A stretch of 64,000 bases of DNA. Source: Bog-473 sp963840245. Lineage in GTDB: Bacteria; Actinomycetota; Acidimicrobiia; Acidimicrobiales; RAAP-2. Shown piece after piece: positions 49,700-57,593 of the stretch (position 1 is its first letter; each line of letters opens with the position of its first letter). Under the pieces are notes generated by a model that worked only from the letters and a program-made list of their open reading frames with translations, was not told the DNA's origin and made no database searches. Where the stretch lies: positions 1 through 64,000 of the forward strand of contig CAWIYI010000020.1 in the NCBI GenBank assembly GCA_963840245.1, written 5' to 3'. The position numbers and the translations under genes are program-made.

Positions 49700-50472
49700 C
49701 TACTGGGGTGCCTCTTCGGAGGGGGCCGCCGCGTCCGGCTCCGTCTCCGTCTCCCCGGCGGCCTCCACCGGCTCCGGGGCGGCGGCCTCTTCTGCGGCTG
49801 GATCCTCGGCCGCGGGCTCGGCCGGCGCCTCCTCGGCGGGGGGTGCAGCCTCGGCCGGGGGGCTGCGGCCTCGGCCGAGGCTTCGGCGGGCTCAGCGGAG
49901 GTGGCCGGCTCAGCGGGCTCGGCCGGCAGCGTCTCCCCGGCGGCCTGTCGCTCTTCGATGAGCGCCGAGATCCCGTAGGCCATGTTGCGGGGCAGGGCCT
50001 GCAGGAGGCCGGCCATCTGCTGCATCGGTGCGGCGAGGGCCCCCGCCAGGCGGGCCAGCAGCACCTCGCGGGGCGGCAGGTCGGCCAGAGCGGCCAGGTC
50101 GCCGGTGGAGAGCAGCGACCCGTCGGCCAGCCCGCCCTTGATCACCAGGTGGGGGTTGACCCGGGAGAAGTCCCGCAGGGCCTTGGCCACGGCGCTGATG
50201 TCGCCCTGCACGAAGGTCAGTGCGCTCGGTCCGCTCAGGTACTCCGACAGCGGCTGGTATTCGCCGCCGTCGATGGCGAGCCGGACCAGGGTGTTCTTGA
50301 AGATCTTGTAATCGCCGCCGGCGGCGGCGAGCGCTGTGCGCAGTTCGGCCAGCTCCGCCACGGAGAGGCCGCGGTATTCGCTCACGATGGAGGCCGTTGC
50401 CGCGCCCATGCGCGTCTTGACCTCGTCGACCACTTCGACCTTGTGCGCCCTTGCTGCGTTCTGCGTTGCCAT
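49700..50472 (-). CDS. rplJ: 50S ribosomal protein L10 with acidic C-terminal extension, one-base frameshift
   Basis: Stalk base protein. The core starts at ATG 50472 (MATQNAARAHKVEVVDEVKT), with SIVSEYRGLSVAELAELRTA, YKIFKNTLVRLAI and the L12-binding helix to about residue 185. Past the core, a homopolymer (six G at 49857-49862 on the + strand) is one base off. As written, the frame enters a Pro/Arg tail and misreads rplL. With one base added the tail is Ala/Glu/Pro-rich and acidic, ending EEAPQ with a TAG at 49700. The corrected length is 257, against about 165-180 in most bacteria. Confidence 0.88.
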
Positions 50473-50701
50473 CGGTGTCCTCCACCGGACTCGGCCCGAG
50501 TCTCCGGTGCGACGGCGCAGGCCGGACGGGTCCGGCTTGCAAGGTGTCGCCTCGTCAGGCCGGCCCATCGGGCCGCTTCGGCGCCTAGGGCGCACCGGAG
50601 GTCTGTGGCGTATCGGATTCAGTGCCCGTCCACCCGGAGGCGGGGAGCTGTGCGGGAAAGCGTAGTACGGGAGCCGGAAGCCCTCCGGCCGGGGTGGCGG
50701 A
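50473..50701 (-). promoter_or_regulatory. 229-nt rplJ leader, possible L10 autoregulatory leader
   Basis: The gap between rplA and rplJ is long for a ribosomal operon and rich in complementary segments, such as GGACCCGTCC and GACTCGGGCCGAGTC. rplJ leaders in many bacteria bind L10(L12)4. No covariation or consensus could be tested here, so this rests on position and length. Confidence 0.35.
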
Positions 50702-51424
50702 TCAGGCCGGGACGGCGAGCTCCTCTTCGCCGTAGCGGGCCCGCACCGGGTCGATGCGGACGCCGGGGCTCATCGTCGCCGACAGGGTGACCGACAAGAA
50801 GTAGCGGCCCTTCGACGACGGCGGCTTGGCCCGCTGGAGCTCGTCGAGGACGGCACGGATGTTGGTCACCAGCTGCTCGACGGTGAACGAGGCCTTGCCC
50901 ACCCGGATGTGCACGTTGCCCACCTTGTCGGTGCGGTACTCGACCCGGCCGCCCTTGAACTCGGTGACGGCCTTGCCGACGTCCGTGGTCACGGTCCCGG
51001 TCTTGGGGTTCGGCATCAGGCCGCGGGGCCCGAGCACCCGGCCGAGCGTGCCGACCTGGCCCATCAGGTCCGGGGTGGCGATGGCCACGTCGAATTCCAG
51101 GAAGCCACCATTGATCTTGGCCACCAGGTCGTCGGCGCCGACCTCGTCGGCACCGGCGGCGCGCGCCTCAGCGGCCGCCTCGCCCGCGGCGAAGACCGCC
51201 ACCCGCTCGGTGCGCCCGGTCCCCGAGGGGAGCGAGAGCGTGCCGCGCACGATCTGATCCGCCTTGCGGGGGTCGACCCCGAGTCGGACGGCGAGCTCGA
51301 CCGTCTCGTCGAACTTGGCGTTGGACAACGACTTGACCAGCTCGACGGCCTCGGCCACGCCGTGCATCGAATCCCGATCTGCCTTGGTCAGGCTCTCCTT
51401 GTACTTCTTGCCGTGCTGGGTCAT
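50702..51424 (-). CDS. rplA: 50S ribosomal protein L1
   Basis: L1-stalk protein; it represses the rplKA mRNA in E. coli. The protein has 240 residues: KYKESLTKADRDSMHGVAEA, KFDETVELAVRLGVDPRKAD, MGQVGTLGRVLGPRGLMPNP and GKASFTVEQLVTNIRAVLDE. It ends with a short extra tail, RVRARYGEEELAVPA-like. Confidence 0.97.
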   Translation of the reverse strand: MTQHGKKYKESLTKADRDSMHGVAEAVELVKSLSNAKFDETVELAVRLGVDPRKADQIVRGTLSLPSGTGRTERVAVFAAGEAAAEARAAGADEVGADDLVAKINGGFLEFDVAIATPDLMGQVGTLGRVLGPRGLMPNPKTGTVTTDVGKAVTEFKGGRVEYRTDKVGNVHIRVGKASFTVEQLVTNIRAVLDELQRAKPPSSKGRYFLSVTLSATMSPGVRIDPVRARYGEEELAVPA

Positions 51425-51444
51425 CTTCTCTCCTCGTCCCTGCC

Positions 51445-51877
51445 TTAACCGGCGACCTTGATGCCCATGGAGCGCGCCGTGCCGGCGACCTGCTTCTTGG
51501 CGGCATCGAGGTCCCTTGTGTTCAGGTCAGCAAGCTTGGTGGTGGCGATCTCGCCGAGCTGGGCGTCGGTGATCGTCCCGACCTGCTCGCGGCCGGCGGT
51601 CGCCGCCCCCTTGTCGAGCCCCGCCGCCTGGCGGAGCAGGACCGGCGTCGGGGAGGTCTTCAGCACGAAGCGTGAACGAGCGGTCCTCGTAGATCGTGAT
51701 GTCGACCGGGATCACCTGACCCCGCATGCTCTCCGTGGCCTGGTTGTACTGCTTGCAGAATTCCATGGTCTGCACGCCGTGTGGTCCCAGCGCCGTGCCG
51801 ACGGGCGGCGCGGGCGTGGCCGAGCCAGCCTCGAGCTGGATCTTCACCACGGCGAGCACCTTCTTCTTCGGTGCCAT
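51445..51877 (-). CDS. rplK: 50S ribosomal protein L11, one-base frameshift
   Basis: GTPase-centre protein and thiostrepton site component. The N-terminal part MAPKKKVLAVVKIQLEAGSA continues to ITIYEDRSFT. The C-terminal part FVLKTSPTPVLLRQAAGLDK and onward to GTARSMGIKVAG is in another frame. One extra base at about 51670 (ACGCTTCGTG, expected ACGTTCGTG) separates them. Correction gives 143 residues, the normal length. Confidence 0.92.
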
Positions 51878-51916
51878 CGTCCTCGTTCTCCTTCTCCGGT
51901 GTCTGTGTCCAGGCGC

Positions 51917-52912
51917 CTAAAGCTTGGCGACCTGGCTGAATTCGAGCTCGACCGGCGTCTCCCGGCCGAAGATGTTGACCAACACCTTGAGCTTGAGCTG
52001 GTCCTCGTTGATCTCCGAGATCTGCCCCGAGAAATCGGCGAACGGGCCTTCCTTGACCCTGACGGTCTCGTTGACCTCGTACTCGAGGCGTGCCCGCGTG
52101 CGCTTGGGCGCACCGCCCGGGCCACCTTCCGCCTTCACCTGGAGGATGTTCTCGACCTCGCGGCGTGACAGCGGAGTGGGCTTGGTCCCCGGACCCACGA
52201 AGCCGGTGACGCCGGGGGTGTTGCGAATGGCGCCCCAGGTGTCGTCATCGAGCTCGCAGCGCACGAGCAGGTAGCCCGGGAACACTTTCTTCTGGACCGT
52301 GACCTTCTTGCCACCCTTGAACTCGTCCACGTCCTCCATCGGGATCACGACCTCGAAGACACGGTCCTCGATGCCGCGGGAGGCCACGACGTTGCCCATG
52401 TTCGACCGCACCTTGTTCTCGTAGCCCGAGTAGGTGTGCACGACGTACCAGCGACCCGGCCGGTCATAGGGACTCTCGACGGGAACCGGCTCCTCGTCGT
52501 CCTTGACCCACCCACCGAGCTCGCCGTCCTCGTCCGCGGCCTGCTCGCCGTCGGTGGCGTCGAGCACGAGGTCCGGCTCGCCCCGGGGCGCGGCCGTCTC
52601 CTCGGCGATCTCCTCCGTTATCTCCTCGGCGATCTCCTCGACCAGCGCCTCTTCGACCGCTTCGAGCACGACTTCCTCCACGATTTCTTCCACGATCTCC
52701 TCGATCACCGCTTCTTCCACCACGGCCTCGAGCTCCGCCTCTTCTTCAGCGGTCACCTCTTCAACGACGTCTGCGACGACATCAGAACTCACCGCCGCCT
52801 CCTCGGGGGCCCCTTCGGCCTCTTCCCGTTCCGCCTCCAGCGCCTCGGCGACGTCTTCTTCGTCGCCGGTCGCCAATGCTTCCTCTGCTTGTGAATGCGT
52901 CATATCGCTCAT
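51917..52912 (-). CDS. nusG: Transcription termination/antitermination factor NusG with long acidic N-terminal extension
   Basis: Binds RNA polymerase and couples it to ribosomal S10. The NGN domain (about 153-260) starts WYVVHTYSGYENKVRSNMGN. The KOW domain is near the C-terminus (VNETVRVKEGPFADFSGQIS). About 150 residues before it are acidic, with repeated EE(I/V)VEE-type units, for example VIEEIVEEIVEEVVLEAVEE. Total 331 residues, against about 180 in E. coli. Actinobacterial NusG commonly has some N-terminal extension; this one is long. Confidence 0.95.
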   Translation of the reverse strand: MSDMTHSQAEEALATGDEEDVAEALEAEREEAEGAPEEAAVSSDVVADVVEEVTAEEEAELEAVVEEAVIEEIVEEIVEEVVLEAVEEALVEEIAEEITEEIAEETAAPRGEPDLVLDATDGEQAADEDGELGGWVKDDEEPVPVESPYDRPGRWYVVHTYSGYENKVRSNMGNVVASRGIEDRVFEVVIPMEDVDEFKGGKKVTVQKKVFPGYLLVRCELDDDTWGAIRNTPGVTGFVGPGTKPTPLSRREVENILQVKAEGGPGGAPKRTRARLEYEVNETVRVKEGPFADFSGQISEINEDQLKLKVLVNIFGRETPVELEFSQVAKL

Positions 52913-52918
52913 GTCGCG

Positions 52919-53242
52919 CTACTTCGTGAAGAGAAGCGTGATCAGCTTCCCGAAGGCGAGGTTCAACACGAAAATCAGGCTGATCATGATGATCAGCGTC
53001 GTCAGCACCACCGAGGTGTAGTTGATGAGCTCAGAGCGGGACGGCCATGCGACCTGGCGCATCTCGTCGCGGACCTCGCGGACGAACTGTACGGGCGTCG
53101 TGCGCTTGCGTCCCTGTTGCCGGGTTCTCGGTTGGCGCGGACCACCCGTTGTCGTACTCGCGGGCGCTTTGCGGGTAGCCGGAGACCCATCGGCCTCCAT
53201 CTGCCCTTGGCGCTGCATCATGCGCTTGGTCTCGCGGTTCAC
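52919..53242 (-). CDS. secE: Preprotein translocase subunit SecE
   Basis: Clamp subunit of the SecYEG channel. The protein has 107 residues with GTG start. The basic N-terminal region precedes QFVREVRDEMRQVAWPSRSE, the SecE signature, and one membrane helix (VVLTTLIIMISLIFVLNLAF). It lies 6 bp before nusG, in canonical order. Confidence 0.95.
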   Translation of the reverse strand: MNRETKRMMQRQGQMEADGSPATRKAPASTTTGGPRQPRTRQQGRKRTTPVQFVREVRDEMRQVAWPSRSELINYTSVVLTTLIIMISLIFVLNLAFGKLITLLFTK

Positions 53243-53287
53243 GACTCTTGCCTCACATACTTCGTTTGCGGGTTGCTACGTCCAGGG

Positions 53288-53360
53288 CAGGGCAGGAGGG
53301 ACTCGAACCCCCAACCGCCGGTTTTGGAGACCGGTGCTCTACCAGTTGAGCTACTGCCCT
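53288..53360 (-). tRNA. tRNA-Trp (CCA anticodon)
   Basis: A 73-nt cloverleaf: acceptor AGGGCAG/CTGCCCT, D-arm TAGCTCAACTGGTAGAGCA, anticodon loop CTCCAAA with CCA, T-arm GGTTCGAGTCC. The terminal CCA is not encoded. The tRNA-Trp-secE-nusG arrangement is standard in actinobacteria. Confidence 0.95.
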
Positions 53361-53454
53361 CGGTGGGGTGCCTTCGGTTGCCCTCAAGCAGGTGGTTCTT
53401 CCCCCTGACCTGGGGATCGGCTTGCCAGAGTAGCACCGGCAGGCCCCGGGTGAT

Positions 53455-53619
53455 TCAGCGGGTCTCCTTGTGCAGGGTGTGCTGGCGGTCCCAGCGGCAG
53501 AACTTCTTCATCTCGATCCGCTCACGGTCGTTGAGCTTGTTCTTGGTCGTGATGTAGTTACGCCGCTTGCACACCTCGCAGGCCAGCGTGACCTGGACCC
53601 TCTTCTCGTTCTTGGGCAT
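53455..53619 (-). CDS. rpmG: 50S ribosomal protein L33
   Basis: A 54-residue protein starting MPKNEKRVQVTLACEVCKRR at 53619. CEVC (Cys14 and Cys17) is the first half of a zinc ribbon. The second half has only one cysteine (KKFCRWDRQHTLHKETR), with CxxC replaced by CRWD, a form seen in some L33 proteins. It lies between tRNA-Met and tRNA-Trp. Confidence 0.95.
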   Translation of the reverse strand: MPKNEKRVQVTLACEVCKRRNYITTKNKLNDRERIEMKKFCRWDRQHTLHKETR

Positions 53620-53664
53620 GTTCAATCCTTCCTGGTCACTGCCCGGGGCACCCGTCCCCGGACC

Positions 53665-53741
53665 TGGTAGCGGCGGCGGGACTCGAACCCGCGACAACAC
53701 GATTATGAGCCGTGTGCTCTGACCAACTGAGCTACGCCGCC
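53665..53741 (-). tRNA. tRNA-Met, elongator (CAT anticodon), CCA encoded
   Basis: Cloverleaf with acceptor GGCGGCG/CGCCGCT, D-arm TAGCTCAGTTGGTCAGAGCA, anticodon loop CTCATAA and T-arm GGGTTCGAGTCCC. The 3' CCA is encoded (53665-53667). The paired first base pair excludes initiator tRNA. Confidence 0.93.
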
Positions 53742-53748
53742 ATGGGCG

Positions 53749-53821
53749 AGCCCCCTGTCGGAATCGAACCGACGACACCAGCCTTACCATGGCTGTGCTC
53801 TGCCGACTGAGCTAAGGGGGC
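53749..53821 (-). tRNA. tRNA-Thr (GGT anticodon)
   Basis: 73 nt with acceptor GCCCCCT/AGGGGGC, anticodon stem CAGCC/GGCTG around loop ATGGTAA, and T-arm CGGTTCGATTCCG. CCA is not encoded. It is 7 bp upstream of tRNA-Met on the same transcript. Confidence 0.95.
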
Positions 53822-53848
53822 GCCGCGGCTACCTTCCGCGAAGGGTCA

Positions 53849-53877
53849 ATGATAGCCAGGGCTCGAGGCGAGTTGCC
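53849..53877 (-). promoter_or_regulatory. Promoter of the tRNA-Thr/tRNA-Met/rpmG unit
   Basis: -10 TATCAT (53849-53854) sits in GCTATCATTGA, identical to the rpsL promoter core. A weak -35 GGCAAC lies 17 bp upstream (53872-53877). The expected transcription start is about 20 nt before the tRNA. Confidence 0.6.
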
Positions 53878-53907
53878 TCCGCTCCGCTGGTTTCCGCACG
53901 TCAACAG

Positions 53908-53913
53908 TACCAT
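53908..53913 (+). promoter_or_regulatory. Leaderless-type -10 box of the GNAT gene
   Basis: TACCAT followed by 6 bp and the ATG at 53920; no Shine-Dalgarno. Confidence 0.5.
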
Positions 53914-53919
53914 CGGCGG

Positions 53920-54444
53920 ATGCGGATCCGACTCGCCGAGCTGGCCGACGCGGAAGCCATCCGGGCCATCTACAACGTCGAGGTGCTCGAGAGCACCAAC
54001 ACCTTCGACATGGTGCCCCGCAGCCCGGCCGAGCAGGAAACCTGGATCCTCGAGCACAGCGGCGTCCACCCGGCCCTGGTGGCCGCCGAGCCCCCGGACC
54101 CGCGGCTCGGCGGCCGGGTCGGGGCCAACGGCGAGATCGTCCTCGGCTTCGGCGCGCTCTCGGCCTTCCACGAGCGCTCGGGGTATTCGGCCACGGCCGA
54201 GAACTCCGTCTACGTCGACCGGGCCCAACGCGGCAAGGGGGTCGGCAAGGCGCTGCTCGCCCAGCTCCTCGTCCTGGCCTCAGCCCACGGCTTCCACTCC
54301 GTCATCGCCCGGATCGCCGGCCACAACGAAACCTCGATCGGCCTGCACGAGGCGGCCGGCTTCGAGCTGGTCGGAGTCGAGCGCGAGGTCGGGCGCAAGC
54401 ACCGCCAATGGCTCGACGTGGTCGAATTGCAGCGGCTCCTGTAG
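53920..54444 (+). CDS. GNAT family N-acetyltransferase, phosphinothricin-acetyltransferase-like
   Basis: A 174-residue GNAT protein. The N-terminus MRIRLAELADAEAIRAIYNV and the pattern STNTFDMVPRS resemble PAT/MddA acetyltransferases of amino-acid analogues. The acetyl-CoA loop is YVDRAQRGKGVGKALLAQLL (Q/RxxGxG/A). IARIAGHNETSIGLHEAAGF is also family-like. The substrate is not predictable from sequence alone. Confidence 0.88.
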   Translation: MRIRLAELADAEAIRAIYNVEVLESTNTFDMVPRSPAEQETWILEHSGVHPALVAAEPPDPRLGGRVGANGEIVLGFGALSAFHERSGYSATAENSVYVDRAQRGKGVGKALLAQLLVLASAHGFHSVIARIAGHNETSIGLHEAAGFELVGVEREVGRKHRQWLDVVELQRLL

Positions 54445-54483
54445 ATCCCTGGGGGTGGAGCCCGAGATCCCTGGGGTGGAGCC
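54443..54483. repeat. Short direct repeat between two converging gene ends
   Basis: AGATCCCTGGGGGTGGAGCC and AGATCCCTGGGGTGGAGCC stand head to tail, differing by one G in a G run. Confidence 0.7.
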
Positions 54484-54494
54484 GGCCGGCCGGC

Positions 54495-56139
54495 TCAGGA
54501 CTCGAGCGCCGCGCTGGTGGACGGCAGGGCGGACAGGCGCGACCGGTCGATCCGCCACGAGGTCGTCCAGTTCCCCAATGGGACGATGGCCACGGCCCAC
54601 AGCACCATGACCGCCAGCACCATGCTGGCGGGGTCCGTGTGCACCAACTCGCTGAGCAGGTCGGCGCCTCCGGTGAGCCCGATGAACGGCGCCACGGTCG
54701 ACAATCCGAGGACGGCGTAGAGCCAACGCCCCGTGACCACCGGCGCCACAATGATGACCCCCCAGGTGAGGTACCAGGGCTGGACGACCGGACCGAGGAC
54801 GACGAAGGCCATCATGGTGCCGCCCAGCGCGCCCAGCACACCGATGCGCTCCCGATGCCGTAGGCAGTAAATGGCGATGGCCGCGGCCCCGATGAGCCCG
54901 ATGGCCCGGGTGAGCGTGAGCACGCCGCCCAGGCCGACGCCGATGCCCACGACGTGGGCCGATCCGCTGATGAGGAGTCCGAAGCCCGTCGCGGGAGCCA
55001 TCCACGAGCGCACGGTCCCCGGGGTCCCCAGATTGGCGATCCAGCCCCAGCCGAGGCCCGACACCAGGGACAGCACCCCCATGACAGCCACGGTGATCAG
55101 GCCGGCGCGAACGACCTTGCGGGCGCGGCTGGCGCCAGTCGGCAAACGGCCCGGCCCAATCCCACGCGACGTACACGATGCCGATGGCGGCCGGCACCTT
55201 GATGGCGGCAGCGAGCGCGCACAGCACCACGCCCCAGGCGCGATGGAACGAGCGCGCGGCCGTGATGCCGGCCAGGAGCAGACCCACCATGATGGCGTCG
55301 TTGTGCGCTCCGCCCACCAGGGCGAGCAGCGTGAGGGGGTTGAGCACGGCCAGCACGAAGGCCGGGCCCGGGTCCCGGCCGAAGGAGCGGGCCAGCTTCG
55401 GGATGCAGTAGGCGATCAGTGCGATGCCGGCGACGGACTGCAGGCGGAGCAGCACGACGGTGACCAGGGCGTGGTGGAGGCTCAGAGAAGCGGACCATCC
55501 GGCCAGCATCAAGAAGAGCGGGCCGTAGGGGGCGGGCGTGTTCGCCCACAGGGGATCGACCCCCGAGTTGTAGGGCCCGGAGCCGATGGTGCCCGGCCCG
55601 TACTGGTAGGGGTTGATGTGGTGGCTCATCATCTCGCCCTGGGCGGCGTAGGAGAACACGTCCCGGCTGAAGAGCGGCGCCACGACCAAGAGGGGCATGA
55701 TCCACAGGGCGAGCATGTAGGCGAGTGGACGGATCGGCACGCCGCCGCGGGCCCGGAGCGTCTGGAACAGCCCCAACCACACCCGCACGAAGAGGACCAT
55801 CCCGCCGTAGACGGCGACAACGCCCGGCAGCATGAGGGTGGTCGAGGGCCAGGCAGCCTCGCCGAAGAACCAGGTGCCCCCCATCTCCAATTTGAAGGGC
55901 GAGCTCGGCAGCGACGCGCCGACGCAGATGGAGACGACGGCGAGGAAACCCAGGAGTGCGGGCCGTCGCAGGAACGACCAGTCCTCGGGGTCGCCCTCTT
56001 CCGCTTCGACGCGCTCGGTGAGCGTGACACCACCGGTGAGACGGAGCTGCATGGCATCGGCCCGCATGGAGACACGACGGAGGCGCGCGCCGACCCACTC
56101 GAGAACCGGTGTTGACGTCGACGTCGCGCTCTCGTCCAC
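54495..56139 (-). CDS. MptB-like polyprenol-phosphomannose-dependent mannosyltransferase, one-base frameshift
   Basis: Polytopic membrane glycosyltransferase (GT-C type), likely extending a lipid-linked mannan. The signature APLFSRDVFSYAAQGEMMSH and INPYQYGPGTIG follows two membrane helices. NTPAPYGPLFLMLAGWSASL and LNPLTLLALVGGAHNDAIMV are further family motifs. The frame breaks near 55128 in CAGCCGCGCCCG (one extra C on the coding strand). Correction joins WAGPFADWRQ to RARKVVRAGLITVAVMGVLS and keeps the C-terminal helices. From GTG 56139 the corrected protein has about 547 residues. A TTG at 56226 is an alternative start; neither has a clear ribosome site. Confidence 0.82.
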
Positions 56140-56307
56140 GGGGTAGTCCGTCTCGCTTGTCGGTCCGGGCGCTACAGCCCGGCGGGGGGAAGGTGGGCTC
56201 ACGCCCGGGCCAGCAGGTACCCGCAATCGATCTGAAACAGCATTGTAACGGCAGCCGGCGGGTCACCCGGGGCCAGGCGCCCCGACGGCCGTACCGGCGG
56301 AAATGCG

Positions 56308-56390
56308 TGGGCCGGGAAGGATTTGAACCTCCGTAGGTGTTAACCGGCAGGTTTACAGCCTGCTTCCTTTGGCCACTCGGACACCGACCC
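56308..56390 (-). tRNA. tRNA-Tyr (GTA anticodon)
   Basis: 83 nt with a long variable arm. Acceptor GGGTCGG/CCGGCCC, anticodon loop CTGTAAA, T-arm GGTTCAAATCC. CCA is not encoded. Confidence 0.94.
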
Positions 56391-56401
56391 GCTGGAAACC
56401 G

Positions 56402-56407
56402 AGATTA
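56402..56407 (-). promoter_or_regulatory. -10 box of tRNA-Tyr
   Basis: TAATCT on the minus strand, 11 bp before the tRNA 5' end. No clear -35. Confidence 0.45.
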
Positions 56408-56443
56408 GTCCGGCCGGCACCCCGGGCCGGCTGGGAGCGCCGG

Positions 56444-56449
56444 TACGCT
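56444..56449 (+). promoter_or_regulatory. Leaderless-type -10 box of yajQ
   Basis: TACGCT followed by 6 bp and the ATG at 56456; no Shine-Dalgarno. Confidence 0.5.
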
Positions 56450-56455
56450 GAGCCT

Positions 56456-56944
56456 ATGCCCACATTTGACATCGTTTCGGAAGTCGACATGCAAGAGGTG
56501 CGCAACGCCGTCGACCAGGCCAACCGGGAGGCCGCCACCCGCTTCGACTTCAAGAACACCGACTCCGCCGTTGAGCTGAGCGAGAACGAGCTCGTGCTCC
56601 GCTCTTCGACCGAGGACCGCCTGCGGGCGCTCCACCAGGTCCTCGACGAGAAGCTGGTCAAGCGTCAGGTCTCCCTGAAGGCCTTCGAGGACGCCAAGGT
56701 CGAGGAGGCGCAAAAGAGCACGGTCCGTCAGAAGATCGCCATCCGGGCCGGCATCTCGTCGGACCACGCGAAGCGCCTGAACAGGTTCATCAAGGACCTC
56801 GGGCTCAAGGGGGTGTCGTCCCAGACCCAGGGCGATCAGCTCCGGGTCACCGCCAAGAAGCGGGACGACCTCCAAGAGGTGATCGCCAAGTGCAAGGCGG
56901 AGGATTTCGGCATCCCGCTGCAGTTCGAGAACTTCCGGGACTGA
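56456..56944 (+). CDS. YajQ family nucleotide-binding protein
   Basis: A 162-residue protein of normal YajQ length: PTFDIVSEVDMQEVRNAVDQ, REAATRFDFKNTDSAVELSE, and GLKGVSSQTQGDQLRVTAKK. Some members bind cyclic di-GMP or nucleic acid; the role here is not known. ATG 56456 is chosen by family start; an upstream in-frame extension overlaps tRNA-Tyr. Confidence 0.93.
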   Translation: MPTFDIVSEVDMQEVRNAVDQANREAATRFDFKNTDSAVELSENELVLRSSTEDRLRALHQVLDEKLVKRQVSLKAFEDAKVEEAQKSTVRQKIAIRAGISSDHAKRLNRFIKDLGLKGVSSQTQGDQLRVTAKKRDDLQEVIAKCKAEDFGIPLQFENFRD

Positions 56945-56988
56945 GGGGGCCGGTACCCAAAGCGGCCCGGAGGTCGGTGCGACGAGGC

Positions 56989-57048
56989 CAGTGCGGCCCG
57001 GCGCTGGTCAGTGCGGCCCGGCGCTGGTCAGTGCGGCCCGGCGCTGGT
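56989..57048. repeat. Three perfect 20-bp tandem repeats at the GtrA gene 3' end
   Basis: CAGTGCGGCCCGGCGCTGGT occurs three times head to tail (56989, 57009, 57029). The last copy encodes the C-terminal residues TSAGPH of the GtrA protein; the other two lie beyond the stop. Confidence 0.9.
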
Positions 57049-57567
57049 CGAAGTCTCTTCCTCTGTCTCTTGCTCTTCCTCTTCATGCACGAGGTGCTCG
57101 TCGAACTCCTCGAGCTCGGTGCGGAACATGCGGTTGAACATGAGCAGCTTGGCGACCCAGAAAACGGCGAACGAGAGGACATTCGCAAACAGGACGAGCA
57201 GCGTGGTCTCGAAGTGGTCCAGCCCGTACTTGATGGAGATGTGGCGGGCCACAGCGGCGCCCACGATGGAGAAGGCGATGCCGATTGCGGCGAGGGTCCA
57301 GAAGGGCACCACCTCTTTCATGAAATGCGACCGGCCGTGCTTGCCCCAGGCCCACTTCCGGTTGAGCCAGTAAGACGGGAACGTGGCGACCACATTTCCG
57401 AAGATGGTGCTCGGCACCTCGGTCCAGAGGTGCAGCACGCCGTAGACGATGGCGATGACGAAGAGCGAGACGGCGGTCGAGATCACCGACACCATCGTGT
57501 AGCGGAAGATCTTCCTGCCCTCGTGCGTGTGCAGCCAGTCGTAGACCGCCTGAGGCTGGGTGAGCAC
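57028..57567 (-). CDS. GtrA family membrane protein
   Basis: 179 residues with GTG start and four membrane helices: YTMVSVISTAVSLFVIAIVY, TIFGNVVATFPSYWLNRKWA, WTLAAIGIAFSIVGAAVARH, LLVLFANVLSFAVFWVAKLL. The GtrA motif YWLNRKWAWG is intact. The family is linked to flipping or transferring lipid-linked sugars. The C-terminus is a charged Glu-rich tail (VHEEEEQETEEETSTSAGPH) ending in the tandem repeat. Confidence 0.9.
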   Translation of the reverse strand: MLTQPQAVYDWLHTHEGRKIFRYTMVSVISTAVSLFVIAIVYGVLHLWTEVPSTIFGNVVATFPSYWLNRKWAWGKHGRSHFMKEVVPFWTLAAIGIAFSIVGAAVARHISIKYGLDHFETTLLVLFANVLSFAVFWVAKLLMFNRMFRTELEEFDEHLVHEEEEQETEEETSTSAGPH

Positions 57568-57593
57568 GCCGTCACCTTATCGTGGCCGCCAAA

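Noticed and set aside
49288..50595. A 435-codon L10 frame running through rplL
   Set aside because: The part after about residue 190 is an Arg/Pro-rich misreading caused by a one-base error. The corrected frame stops at 49700.
53665..53741. Initiator tRNA or tRNA-Ile2 for the CAT anticodon
   Set aside because: The acceptor stem lacks the initiator mismatch and the sequence follows actinobacterial elongator tRNA-Met next to rpmG.
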